Of a stretch of DNA of 64,000 bases, positions 23,901-42,830 are shown one piece after another. The position numbers and the translations under genes are program-made. Numbering within the stretch: the first letter of the stretch is position 1; the number at the start of each line of letters is the position of its first letter. The DNA comes from Synchiropus splendidus (taxonomy: Eukaryota; Chordata; Actinopteri; Syngnathiformes; Callionymidae): assembly GCF_027744825.2 (NCBI RefSeq), contig NC_071338.1, positions 26,178,001-26,242,000 on the forward strand, given 5' to 3'. Under the pieces are notes generated by a model. That model was not told where the DNA came from, did not search any database, and was given only the letters and a program-made list of their open reading frames with translations.

Positions 23901-25688
23901 CTCCTCTGTAACTGCTCTCGCTCGAACTGCTGCCCTCTGTGCGCTACAAACAAAAAAATCTCTTTGTACATTAACTGGAAAACAGTGAAACAATTATACC
24001 TGGCTGTCACCATCATTTTCCAGTGTCTAATTTTTTTAACTGATATTTTTTTATCGGTGCACAAATGAAATTCAGTTATTGTATTACAAACTTGTAACAA
24101 CGTGAAAAAAAAAAGAATATGATTTTATCATTAGTTTGACTATCAAGTGACTTTCTTCCATATTTGTGTTATGTTGCTCATTTGTGTTGTTGTGTTGCTC
24201 AACATGTGCTCATGTATGCTCATATTGAAAGACTAAATTGACAAAATAATTTCAATCCTGTTTAGCCTTTGAATATTGTTTCTTTGTGGCAGAGTTGGTC
24301 GCCTCTGTTTAGACAAATAAAATTGTGCGGACGAAAACTGAAATCATGAAAACGTTTGAAGCCTTGAGGGACCTGAGACAGCATGGCTTGTTTGGTGTGA
24401 AGGAACAAAAAGCACACAAAAAATGTAATTAAAAACAAAAAAATAAATAAATAGATGAACAGAACAAATGTATTCACCTGGCCAGTTTTGCACGCAGCTC
24501 AGTGACCTCCAGGGTCAGCTGCAGGTTCACATCTTCACACTGGGCGACTGTCTTCATCAGGCTGCTGTTCTGTTCACTCAGTTTACGCTGAGCCAGTTTC
24601 AACTCTGACACCGTCCCTGACAGGTCTTCACCATTGCTGAGGGCAAATAAAATACAGGAGAACGAAATATCTGAGCATAAAGGAAGTGACACAAATGACT
24701 GAAGGAGTCCGGTGACTCACCAGCTACAGCGGTGGTTTTCGGACGATGACGCTTTGTTTTCAGAAGAAAAATAGTCCAGGCCTAAGACAGAGCATGTTAC
24801 AGTCATTACAGCCTGGAAAGTGTTTTCCCTCAAACTCTTCAGTAATTACCATTCAGCTGAACTTCCGAGGGTTTGGGGAAAGATGTGTCAGCAATATGCC
24901 TGCAACATCAGATCACACATCTCTTTTGACATCAAAAACAGGCAGCTTGGTTTGAAATAAACAAATGTCTTAAGAAAAACACTTTGTTGTAGCACATTTC
25001 TGATTCACTTCACACCTAAATTTCAATAGGACTAAATACAAAAATGACATATTAGTAAATTATTAATAATTTATAAATGTATAATTTTCTTTTCTGGGCT
25101 TTACATCCTCTTCGTCTTGATTGAAAACACAAGAAGGGAGAGAAGCTCTAATAAAGGAATGTCATAAACAGACTACCAGTAGTGTCACAGAGTTATAAGC
25201 AACATTCAGAATCCACCCTACTCATCCTGGTTACACTGGGAAATCCACTCCCTTATTGTTGAGTGAAACGTTTCCCTGCTGATTGTTGAGTCCGTGAAGT
25301 CTGGATCAAGAAGAAGCCGAAGAGCCGTCAGTCTGTCCTGGTCTGGACTTTCAGCCATCATGGTTTCTAGATAATTTATAATTGCTGACGCTGGCACTTC
25401 TCCTGAAAACCAGCAAGAAGAAGCTGTGGTCTGTAAAAGGAATAAGGCACAAAATAACTCACAAAGTAGGTTACCTGTGCCCGATGGGTTGCAGGCATTA
25501 TACATGATGTCAAGAAGCTCTTGATCGGAGAATCCATTTGCGATTTTTGCGTCCTCAGACACATTGACAGTCCCCGACGTCTCCGACAAGTCTAAAAGAC
25601 ACATTGGAAGCAAACAGGTCAGCTGCAATACTCTGAAACCTCTGACATATTTCCGTGTTTGGCACTCACCATCATCACTTTTAGACAT
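20134..25688 (-). CDS. Tail-anchored coiled-coil protein of the KASH5/IRAG2 kind
   Basis: Coding exons in order: 25688-25670, 25591-25475, 25402-25222, 24899-24850, 24781-24721, 24636-24478, 23943-23826, 23762-23712, 23634-23557, 23492-23436, 23367-23308, 23180-23125, 22451-22358, 22291-22160, 22082-22003, 21740-21032, 20521-20365, 20243-20134. All 18 are GT-AG with phases joining to exactly 762 residues. Residues 30-105 (LLDIMYNACNPSGTGEVPAS to FHSTIREWISQC) resemble the EF-hand-like N-terminus of KASH5. About 145-335 is a coiled coil (SELKLAQRKLSEQNSSLMK, then LMDKLKSSHAENYNIIEGL); about 560-670 is a second one (VRMERITEKVEAALGRAANT). The last exon encodes one membrane segment (VVLLFLVALVFLFSGYL) and a short tail ending CHK. 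KASH5 links meiotic telomeres to dynein through SUN proteins; IRAG2/LRMP is an ER/nuclear-envelope relative. The classical PPPX ending is absent, so SUN binding is not shown. Paralogue identity is undecided, hence no symbol. Confidence 0.75.
20936..20991. repeat. Poly(A) tract joined to (TA)n
   Basis: A run of more than 20 A followed by about 13 TA units, in the last-but-two intron of the KASH-type gene. The apparent long reading frame here continues past the real donor at 21031 into this repeat. Confidence 0.9.
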
Positions 25689-25708
25689 GTTTATTCTTTT
25701 ACTGGGAT

Positions 25709-26814
25709 CCTGGAAATGAAAGAGTCAGAATTTGAATGACTGAAAGGTTGGATTTCATTGCTCCATTACGCTCTGAAAAGCGAATCAATATTGTACATTA
25801 CAAAATGCTCCTGACTCTGCGTATGTCTATCTAAAATGTCTTAAGGCAACCATCAATTCATTATTATTATGCTACTGGATTTTATGAATATGCATAAAAT
25901 AAAACGTCACATGAATCAAGATTTTTAAAAAATCTCATAATCTCAGACATAATATATAAATTACACATAGGCTGTACATCATAAAAAACAACTTTGATTT
26001 TGATGTGATCCTGTAACACATTGAGTAAATAAGAGTATCCTACCTTTGAGTGAGAAGGCCAGTGCCGTCAGACGGTTACATGGTATATTTATCCAACAAC
26101 AATCAGTAAAATAACGACGGGTAATTCTTATTTCTTAAGCTTGGTGCGGTCTTCTCGTGGGAAAAGAAAGAGAAAATATAGTGAAAATTAACTTCGCCAG
26201 GTCATCTTGAAGAGCTGTATCCGATTTACTGTGTGGACACATTAATCCTTCAAGATGGTGTTGTTTGTTTTCACTGCTTGACATCAAAACCAGATGACAG
26301 TCCTTCTTCCCCAGAGCCCCCTCCTCACACTCTTCTCCCCCTCTTCCTGCCACAGAGCTGTAACGATTTATATATATATATATAGAATTTTAACAGCACA
26401 ATCATAATGAACCAAAGACTGTTATGCGCGCACGTTTTTAAATGACGGCTGCGTGTTAGAAATTGCAGTCAACATAGAAGAAGTACATTTTTAAACCATT
26501 GGAATGAGTCTATAAAAGAAAAATGTGAAATGGTTATCGCGTCGGTTATGATCAATACCAATATTTATCTCATGTAGACGCAAAAAGAGGACTTACACCG
26601 GAAAAGTTATTCCACATGAATCAACACGTACCTTACTCAGGGAGGAACCATTGTAGGCCGATCTTATTTCCGCCCGGACAGCATTTCATAAACACCTTGT
26701 GTGTTTGTGTTCTGTCGGTCGCATGAAATAGCTACTGGACGTGAGCGGAGTTAAGGCGGTGTTCATTAATTTAGCCAAAAACCAAATAAGTGGTGGACGC
26801 ATCTCTCCGCAACC
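25709..26814. promoter_or_regulatory. Divergent promoter region between the KASH-type gene and ctr9
   Basis: The two start codons lie 1.1 kb apart in head-to-head orientation. On the minus strand an acceptor (TTTCCAG) just upstream of the ATG exon at 25709 indicates a separate untranslated first exon between there and about 26.6 kb. CCGGAA at about 26596 is an ETS-type core motif, and no TATA box stands out near ctr9. The start sites themselves cannot be placed from sequence. Confidence 0.5.
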
Positions 26815-34276
<7,462 letters not shown>

Positions 34277-34446
34277 ACTCTCAGATCACAGAAGAACTGT
34301 TTTGTTTGTCCCACAGTGCAGATTTTGTAGAGAAAACAGAGCAGGTCAGACTTGTGCTCCATGTCAGTGTGAAGAACAAGTTACCTGGGGATCATCTCTA
34401 TCCCTTCAGAGCACGCTGTGCTCTATGTCTGATCAAAAGTGGCTTC

Positions 34447-34452
34447 AATAAA
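34447..34452 (+). terminator. Poly(A) signal of ctr9
   Basis: AATAAA 171 bases after the ctr9 stop codon, followed within 100 bases by T-rich sequence. Mobile-element sequence begins just downstream, consistent with the gene ending here. Confidence 0.7.
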
Positions 34453-34549
34453 AATCATGAGAAGTGCTGGACTCCTCATTGGAAAAAATATGGATTTCAT
34501 ATATTCTGAATTGTATAACTGACTTTTTTTCCTCAGCTACTAGTTTATT

Positions 34550-35308
34550 TGCAAGGTGGAGGTGGGACTGCACCAAGGCTCAGCTCTGGGCCCCTTCGTC
34601 TTTGTGATGGTGATGGACAGGTTGACAGATGAGGTTAGACAAAGAAGCCCCTTGGACGATGATGTTTGCAGATGATATTGTGATCTGAGGTGACAGCAGG
34701 GAGCAAGTGGAAGATAAGCTAGAGAGGTGAATGGAGGTTTGCCTTAGAACGGAGAGGAATGAAGGTTAGCCCCAGTAAGACAGAATACTTGTGTGTGGAT
34801 GAGAGAGACCCAAGTGGACAGGTGAAGTTACAGGATGTAGAGATCAAGAAGGTGGAGGATTTTAAGTACTGAGGCTCAACTGTCCAGGGCGATGGAGAGT
34901 GTGAGAAAGAGGTGAAGAAGCGGGTGCAGGCAGGATGGAATCATTGGAGAAAAGTGTCAGGTGTGATGTGTGACAAAAGGGTGTCGGCAAGGATGAAAGG
35001 GAAAGTGTCCAAAAGGGTGGTGAGGCCAGCAATGTTGTATGGTTTGGAAGCAGTGGCACTGAGGAAAAGACAGGAGGCAGAGCTGGAGGTAGCAGAGATG
35101 AAGATGCTGAGCTTCTCTCTGGGAGTGAGCAGGATGGATAGGATCAGGAAGCAGTAGATCAGAGGGACAGCACGTGTGCTCAGGTGTTTAGGAGACAAAG
35201 TCAGAGAGGCTAGATGGAGATGGTTTGGACATGTACAGAGGAGAGAGAGACAGTACATTGGTAGGAAGATGTTGAGGTTGGAACTGCCAGGCAGAAGGTG
35301 GAGGGTAA
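34550..35308 (+). pseudogene. Broken LINE reverse-transcriptase fragment (RTE-like)
   Basis: Conceptual translation in shifting frames gives HQGSALGPFVFVMVMDRLTD, then MMFADDIVI with the FADD form of the polymerase active-site motif. The LINE C-terminal block VKKRVQAGWNHWRKVSGV, VVRPAMLYGLEAVALRKRQE, RMDRIRKQ and RWRWFGHVQRRE follows. At least two single-base frameshifts (near 34660 and 34735) and in-frame stops (near 34686, 34870 and 35156) break it. Only the 3' half of the polymerase and the following region remain; endonuclease and 5' parts are absent. The family looks like the RTE clade of non-LTR retrotransposons common in fish. It is a dead copy between ctr9 and eif4g2. Confidence 0.85.
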
Positions 35309-35309
35309 G

Positions 35310-36190
35310 CTTTTTTCATATGTTCTTTGTATGTCTAATACATTCAGCTTTCTCATCCAAGCTATAATAATTTAATTGGCTTTCAGCTAAATTGTTGCAC
35401 ATGACTAAATTAACTTGCTTTTTTCAACTTGATCAACAGGAGAGCAGAACAATCTGAGAACATTGTGACGAAAAATTGAGGAAACAGGACACGTCACAAA
35501 GTCAATCCTCAACTGTTGTTACGGTAACCCCATTAGTCCAACAGTGCCAGCTCAACACCCTGTCAAATGACTTTGACTCGGTCACCATAGGCCTAAAATC
35601 TCACAGATGCAATTTGAAAGATGCATTTGAACCCTTTAACTGTTGAAGCACGTCACCAGTACATGAACATTCTGAAACCCCTGAATTGATGGGGTTAGCG
35701 TTACAGCTTTAGAAATGTTCTCAGAGCTGGAAGCAGTCAAACTATAGCATTTTCTGTGGGTTGAACTCATGATGGCTGGTTCAAATTCAACATCAGAAAT
35801 GCGCAAGTAAATGAAAGAAGCAAATTGTTGAAACTCAAAAGCCGCTGCATCACATGATCCTCATTTTTTGTGCTGCATTCAACTGCTTACAGCAGGAATG
35901 AGTGTTCTGGATCCTCTAGTGGTTAAAGAGGATGGTGGTCAGGCTTGATCTTACAGAACATTGGCTCCAGGTCACAAAGTCCTGTGTTTCATCCAGTACT
36001 TCGCAATGACTCCAACTCGAGATAAATATTTGTACGCCGCTTCAAATCAGGGATTGTGACATATTACAAAAACAACAGATCTGTAAAGCAGCCTCGAGTA
36101 CCAAAACAAGTCCTTCACGAACCAACATGTGGTCGCAGGGAGAATGGAAGTAGCATAAATAAGATTCTGAAACCAAAATGCATTAAATGA
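35310..36190. other. Intergenic region between ctr9-side LINE and eif4g2 3' end
   Basis: No exon, RNA gene or recognisable repeat family was seen apart from the LINE fragment on its left. Confidence 0.5.
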
Positions 36191-36197
36191 ATGATAT

Positions 36198-36203
36198 TTT
36201 ATT
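36198..36203 (-). terminator. Candidate poly(A) signal of eif4g2
   Basis: Minus-strand AATAAA about 0.9 kb after the stop codon. The resulting 3' UTR of about 0.9 kb is AT-rich and contains poly(A) tracts at about 36497-36518 and 36912-36926 of the plus strand. Confidence 0.5.
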
Positions 36204-37106
36204 AAAGTTTTTGATCTGCTGCTACTCACACACATACACACTTTGAAAACTTGACATAACAGCAACACATAAAGAAAGTAATGTTACCAAACCATACATT
36301 CTGTGTAAATTCTTGAAGATAAAAAATACCATTTTAAAATACCTGACAAATTCAGCAAACCGACAAAAGTGAGGACATGAAACTTTGGCTGTCTCGACTT
36401 GATAAAAACCAGACATTCAAGTATAGTCAGAGATACATTAGAGGTATATCCATTTGAATTGATAAATTAAAGGCCACAGAGATTCATTCCACACCAAAAA
36501 AAAAAAAAAAAAAAAAAATTCCATACTCCAAAAATACTCACGTTACAGTTTAAAAAGAGGGAAACATTGTGCACATAAAACGGAGAAAATCCCAGATGAG
36601 GGGAAAAAAGAAAAAAAAAAAGGAAGTCAGTTACCGGTTTCCCACCAATATGATCTGGTGCAATCTGGCGCACCTTTAAAAACTGTCACCAAGTGATAGA
36701 GTTAAAATTGCACAACTGCACACAAGATTGTTTTCTCAAAAAAAATATTGCAACGAGTGATTCCGCAAAGTGCATCAAAAACTGATTAACATTTAGATAA
36801 AAAGTTTTTGCATTAAACTTAAAGGATTTCTGTTGTAAACCGTTAGTTTATGGCAGCACGTGACCTCATTCAGATGTAGGAGCAGGTCTGGTGCGATTCC
36901 TCGCCCGACAAAAAAAAAAAAAAATTAAAACCTTGGACTGTTACATTTAGCAGATCTGATGGGGGATGACATAAATACAGTAAGTCTGACGTGAAAAAGC
37001 ATCTTAGTGGAATCGACTGTAACAGTGGTGGAGAAACACAGAAACTACAAAAGGTTTAAAAATAGAATCGCTTCTTGTATCAATGTGGTTCTGGGCCAAG
37101 CTGGCC

Positions 37107-40100
37107 TCAGTAATCCTCCTCCTCCGACTCTTCCTCCTCGGCCGTCTCCAGCCAGGTCAGCCACTGGTTCACCTGCACAGAGCAAGCAGACCGCGAGCCT
37201 TAGTCAGGGTTACCATAGTATTCCAACTGCAGGTTTCATGTTTAGTGTGAAGCACGGCAGCTTCCATGCTGGGTGATGGTCAAGAAGACAAACCTGAAAT
37301 AATGCTTTTCCTTTGCCTGGATACTCTTGAGTGACGTCTTCCTTCCAGGACAAGAAGGCTTCCTCCTCGATGATTTCCATGTCGTAGAAGTTGACAAAGT
37401 AGCGCAGCAGCATTCCTGGAAGATGAGGAGCAAGTTAGTTTTGGAGGTCGGGGGGAAAAAAAACCCAGAGTCAGCATGCCTACCTTTGGGGAACTGCTTG
37501 GAGTTGCAGTGGACCTGCAGCGCGTACAGCGCCTCCACCTGCAGGTCGATGTGGTCGTGGAGGAACTTCTGCATCACAGGCTTGAACGACAGCAGCAGCT
37601 GGTTCTCATCCTCCTGCTGCTCCTTGGTGGGGCCAGCAAACTGCTCCTCATCGTTGTCGGGGTTAATCTCATAGGCAATGAACTGCAGGAAACTGAGAGC
37701 AGAAGCTGCTTACTGAGGCGCTCTGACTCCGAGCGACGATAGACTGGTGTGAGCCGGTTGCTACCTGGTTGTCAGGATATTGACAAATCCTTTGTCAGTG
37801 TGGAGCTTTGGGGAGATGTTATCTTTGATCCACTTGTAGATGGATTGGGGAGAGGGATCCACTTTGATTTGCTTCAGGAGCTCCTTCTCCAGTTTCATCA
37901 GCGGAAACAAGAAGGATAGACCTTTCCCCTCCAGAATTTCGAGCATCTTGTCTTTGTTTTGATCCATTTCTACACAAAAACGAGAGCTGCATGAGCCACT
38001 CCTTTGATCCAGACACACCACACGGGGTGCGCAGAGTTGGAACCTACCAGGGAGCATCTTCAGCATGTTGACTTTGCTCTGCTGGAAGATGTCGGTCAGC
38101 CATTCGCGGTCCTTCAGCTTGGCCATCTGCTGCAGGCAGAGCAAGAACAGGGGGAAGTGGGTTCCGTTCTCCAGCTGGTGGGCCAAATCCGCAATGCTGA
38201 TCAGGTCGGCGACGGCTGCCCGCGCGGCAAACTGCGCCAGGTACGATTTGACCAGCGGGATTTCTTCTTCGATCTTCGGGCACTGGTCGAGAACGCTGAG
38301 AAACGCCTGTCCAAAACAAAAGGCCAGTCATTACAAAGAAGCACTTGAAGAAGAGGCGGCACTTCCTCCGGCGCACCGAACCGACCTGCAGAACGTTCTC
38401 GCTGCTGACCAGGGAGTCCCGGGAAAGTTCATAGATCAGGGAGGACACTTGCTCCTTGTCGCTGTCCGATCGATCGAGGGAATACACCACCATCTTGCTC
38501 AACATCTCAGACAAGAAATGTTTGGGGGCCCTCATCTCCTTCACGGCAGCTACTGCGTCGTTGACATTCCCACTGGTCAAGTAGTCAGAAACCAGTTTCT
38601 CCTGAAGACACGTGAATGATTAACCCTTGCCGGAAGCAGACATAACAGGCAGATGTGTGAACTTACAGTCACTTTGAGCAACTCTTCCTTGGTAGGAGGC
38701 GCCTTCTTGTTAGACTTCGCAGGTTTTTCCTGAATCGGAGGAGGGTTGGTTTTGAGACCGAGCTGTGGTGCCTTCAAATGGTAAAGCAAAAGTCAAGCCT
38801 GTGTCTCACAGCTGCGTTCTCCTTCAACAAGAGCAGGCTGCTCACCTGGCCCAGCGGCGACGACATCATGGACATCTGTGGCGCCAGCTTGGGCATCTGC
38901 TTCTTATTCAAGAGGAAGGACTGCGCTGGTCTCAGACTTATCTGCAAAGAATAACAGACCTCTATATTTTAGATTCCATAAAAAAAACAAAACACGTATT
39001 TGTTATTTGACATTACCTCATCAGCATTGAGCTTTCCTTTCTTGGAGAAGCGAGGAGCCATATCTTTTGCCTGCATCTGGACCGAGATGTTCTGTTTATG
39101 GTTGAACACTGGTGAACCCTGTCCCTTTAAAAGCACAATGGAAAAATGAACCATTACAAGTTGGCCGGCAACATTTTAGCAAGAAAGCTTTTTGAGAACA
39201 CGCACCTGACTTGGCTTGATAAAGGGTTTGCTTCCTGTGTCGAACTGAGGCTGGTGCGAGCCATTGCCGTTTCCCATGTGGCCGTTGAACATTGGGTTGG
39301 TGCGGTGACGACCCATGGTTGGAGAGTAGTGATCCTGGATGACTCCCGGTCCAGTACCAATGCCAATTCCTGCAAATAAATGATTTATAAAAAAAATGTG
39401 TAAAGGTGGTCCAAAAATGTAAAAAAAGGTGAGGGGGAAAAAAAATACCTGGCATTTGACCAAACATATCAGCCAAGCCGCCGATAGTTTCCTTCTCAAA
39501 CTTCATCCTAGATGGCAGGAAGGAGTTCTCCATGAAGAAGTCATTCCTCATTCCATTAGTTGGAGGTGGAATAAAAACACCTATATCCTGGTAGAAAAGA
39601 CAAAAATGAAAATGAAGTCAACCTTAGACATGACTGTAACTATTCAGGATGCCAACTTCATTGACAGTAACTGAGCTAATCTTAAAACAATGCTTTGAAC
39701 AAATGGACAGCAAGTTTAAAAATAAAAAACATGCAACAGAAAGCACGAGGTAAAAAGACGTGAATGAATCCATGAAAAAATGTTGCAAACCTTCACAGCG
39801 TCCTGGCGCACTTGACTGATGGTCTTCGGCCCGTTGTCCACGTACGCTTTGCGAGGAGCCCAGTTGTCCTCCCGCAGCTCCACAGTGTTCTGCAGCAGGA
39901 AGCGGATTCTTGCTGGCAGCTCCTTGTTGGTGGTCAAGGCTTTCATGCGGCCAAAGTACTGATCCATTAGAGACTAGTGGATGCAAAAACGGATCATTTA
40001 GAAAAGCACATCATTTCCGGGGTCTACATTTTCACCCAACTCACCTTTGCCTTGTCATGGTCCAGTTTAGGGCCCACGGTTTTCATTATTTGACAAAGGC

Positions 40101-41664
40101 ATTCAAGGTCTTCACCCATATCCTTGAGCTGGACCTTCTTCTTTTTCTCCAAGAGCTGGAAACAAAACGAGGAACAATGAATCAATACACTGCATCAAAC
40201 CCCATCAAAACCAAGTGTACATGAAAACTTACTGTTTTGATGCACCTATGAAGGATAGACTCATGAATGAGGTGAAGTTTGCCAAGTTCCCCAATGAATT
40301 TGATGTTGCCCAACATCTTGATCTTTGCAACGGCACGTTGTTCCTCCTCCTCAGGTGTGAGTGGGGTGTCGTGTTTGTCAAAGACTAGCGGAGGAGGGGG
40401 AATGTTAATACGACACCTCAATACAAAATTCCGGGCACACAAAATCACATTCACCAACCTTCAACATTTTTGGCACGGTTCTCAAACTCATCTTGAAGCT
40501 TAGAGATCAGCAGTCTTCTGAAAGTCTGCATGGGAACAAGTTGTTAGGACCAAAAAAGACAAGGTCGACAAGGAAAGCGGTCGTTTCTTACGGTGTTTTG
40601 CTTCTGTGACTTTTGATTTTCACCAGACTCTTCAAAGTTCGGAGCATCCTCTGACAAGCGTAGACATAGTTGAGCATACAACTGGCTGTACTTGGGCTCT
40701 TCAAGGGCTTTGTCAACAATCTAAGGAGGAGGAAAACATTGGGTCAAACAATGATATTATCAATGTGACATTTAGAGGAAATAAAGTGAGCTCACCAGTA
40801 AGATTGTTCCTTTTAAGACGATTTTTGAATCGACACCCACATTGAGGAGCTCCAGGCAAAGTTTGTCAAATTTCTCAGGGGTCAGCTTGTTGAGAATGCT
40901 AGAGAATTTAGAGAATTATACTTTAATGATCGCAGGAAGGATGGGAAATGACCAGAGCCATAACAAAGACTGGGTAACACGTGACCTACCCTCTCACTTT
41001 TCGGAAGATTGCATCATGTTGTCCTTTCTCAGAGTTCGCATCTCGTCTAGTGCGTCGAGAAGGTTCCCATCTCTGAACGCTAGAACCTGGGGTCTTCCCC
41101 AGGGACTCGCTGAAAAGAAAAAAAAATTTATGGAAGACAATACGGAGCTCAGCTTCATCTTCACTGCATAATATATTCTTTAATTAATGTGGTCATGTGA
41201 CAGTTTCCTTCCACCTGCTGATGAACTTATTGATTAGAACTGAAAAATATGGCCATAAACCCATACTAGGGCTTCTTATGCCAATTTGGATTCCAGCATT
41301 TAAAGGCCTCGGCTCCATGAAAAGGCATTTGATGGGTCATTCTTTTTTCTTCAAATTTTCAAAATGAAAATGAATGAAATGTAAATGCCCTGAAAGATGA
41401 TTTGGCGGAAGAAAAAAAACAAAAACAAAACAAAAAAAAAAAAATCACCTGTTGCAGACAGTCTTGGGATAGTGCTGAGCAGCACCCCCGCCTTCTCCCC
41501 CTACACTGAGATACAAAAAAAGGATTGGATTGATGCTTACCCCGAGATAAGTATTGAGTGCTACGTTTGTTCGTGTGTAGGGGGGAGGGATCTATGAAAT
41601 AAGACTAGGTACTTATTGAATACCTGAAACGAGAAGGACCCCCTGGTGCAACGACACTCTCCAC
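37107..41664 (-). CDS. eif4g2: eIF4G2 (DAP5/NAT1/p97) translation factor, GTG start
   Basis: Coding exons in order: 41664-41624, 41505-41449, 41109-40990, 40898-40796, 40720-40592, 40525-40459, 40384-40233, 40155-40045, 39973-39791, 39587-39449, 39369-39206, 39124-39017, 38941-38846, 38771-38667, 38601-38386, 38306-38048, 37969-37765, 37692-37484, 37415-37294, 37172-37107. They give 883 residues (human 907). The N-terminus is GTG-read ESVVAPGGPSRF, preceded by GCCGCCAAA and with no in-frame ATG upstream in that exon. An MIF4G domain covers about aa 68-290 (GILNKLTPEKFDKLCLELLN, LGNIKFIGELGKL), MA3 about 525-640 (AAVKEMRAPKHFLSEMLSKM) and a W2/eIF5C-like domain about 690-880, ending WLETAEEEESEEEDY. 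Like other eIF4G2 it lacks the N-terminal eIF4E-binding part of eIF4G and supports cap-independent or alternative initiation. Confidence 0.97.
41662..41664 (-). promoter_or_regulatory. Non-AUG (GTG) start codon of eif4g2
   Basis: The exon entering after the CTTCCAG acceptor at 41732 contains GCCGCCAAAGTGGAGAGTGT. The first residues after the GTG (ESVVAPGGPSRF) align with the human protein start (ESAIAEGGASRF), and human eIF4G2 is known to begin at GUG. No ATG lies in frame between the acceptor and this codon. Confidence 0.9.
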
Positions 41665-41829
41665 TTTGGCGGCTTGGCAAAGAATATTAGGAAAGAATAA
41701 TGTTCCGGGAAGTGTGACGGGGAGGAAGCGACCTGGAAGAAAAGACATGCGTCACTGAGTTGTTGACAATTTCAGCAAAATCAAAACAGCGTTGTAAAAC
41801 ACAAGGGCCGTCCATTCGTAGCGTTCTTA

Positions 41830-42830
41830 TCACCTAAATGGAGGCTTAAAAGCACATGAGGGGTGCACGTGTCTGTACAGAGCATTATAGAGCGTTCAAT
41901 TTTTACAACAAAGACGGTGACACGGACTCACAGTTCACCACGAAGGTCCGAGAGCCAAGTGTACTCGATCTGATCGCACCATATACGATCTAAATCCAGG
42001 TGACCCAAATAGGGATCCACTGGCGCTCGGAGGGTTTCGACATGAGACCTGGACGGCATGTGCCTCGGCCGAGATTTGATTAAAAAAAACATGCTTAATC
42101 GAAAGGACGACAGTAAAGTTAAGACGACTTAAACGAATATAAAATAGACTGAAAAAAACAAGGCAGATTTTCGCGATACCGTAAAAACGTTTGTCGTTAT
42201 AACGATTCCTACGAAACTGTACCACGAATCGAGTCTCGTATTTTCTCGTTACATCGATTTATCGAATTAACGTAAGACTTCACCTCGTTTTTTGTATGTT
42301 ATAAGCGACGACACAAACAAAGAGGCAAATTTCTATCAGCTGGTTTTACGAGGCCTTTGTTAGAAAACCGGAAGTCCAGGCACGACGACAACCGGCAACC
42401 TGACCTACTAAGAAAACAACCGTGTTTAACAAAGAATATACGGACGAGTCTCGATTACAACTCTTAATATCAACCCTGTAGTCACACTAGTACATATAAA
42501 AGAAGGAATTTAGCCGAGTTGACGGATGATTCACGACCAAGCCGGTACGGAAGCTAACGTTAGCATAGCAGCTTACCTTCGTTAAAAGGACGTCAGCTTA
42601 GTGGCCGTGTAGTCGACGAAGAGAGAATAGGAATAATAAATACGAGAAAGAGGCGTAAACGGTAGCGTGAGAAACGACAGGTACGTTTCTGGAATTAGAA
42701 ACAGCAGCAGCAGACCGGGCTAGGTTGGCAGATGTTGCTGCTCTCTGCTGTGAAAAGTGATTCTGCTGACTGCGACGTGGGGGCCGCGTTTTTTGTGTGG
42801 GTTACAAGTGACGTCACCACCACGTCACGG
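41830..42830 (-). promoter_or_regulatory. eif4g2 5' intron and promoter region, CpG-retaining
   Basis: The sequence upstream of the first coding exon is unusually dense in CG dinucleotides although it is not GC-rich (for example CGATTTATCGAATTAACG). An ETS-type CCGGAAGT lies near 42369 and a full CRE palindrome TGACGTCA at 42809-42816, with a second ACGTCA-type half site close by. This fits an unmethylated housekeeping promoter. The exact start site is not visible. Confidence 0.6.

Noticed and set aside
39592..39790. Possible intronic snoRNA in eif4g2 (human EIF4G2 hosts SNORD97)
   Set aside because: No pair of C and D boxes with flanking stem could be seen in this or the other short eif4g2 introns by eye.
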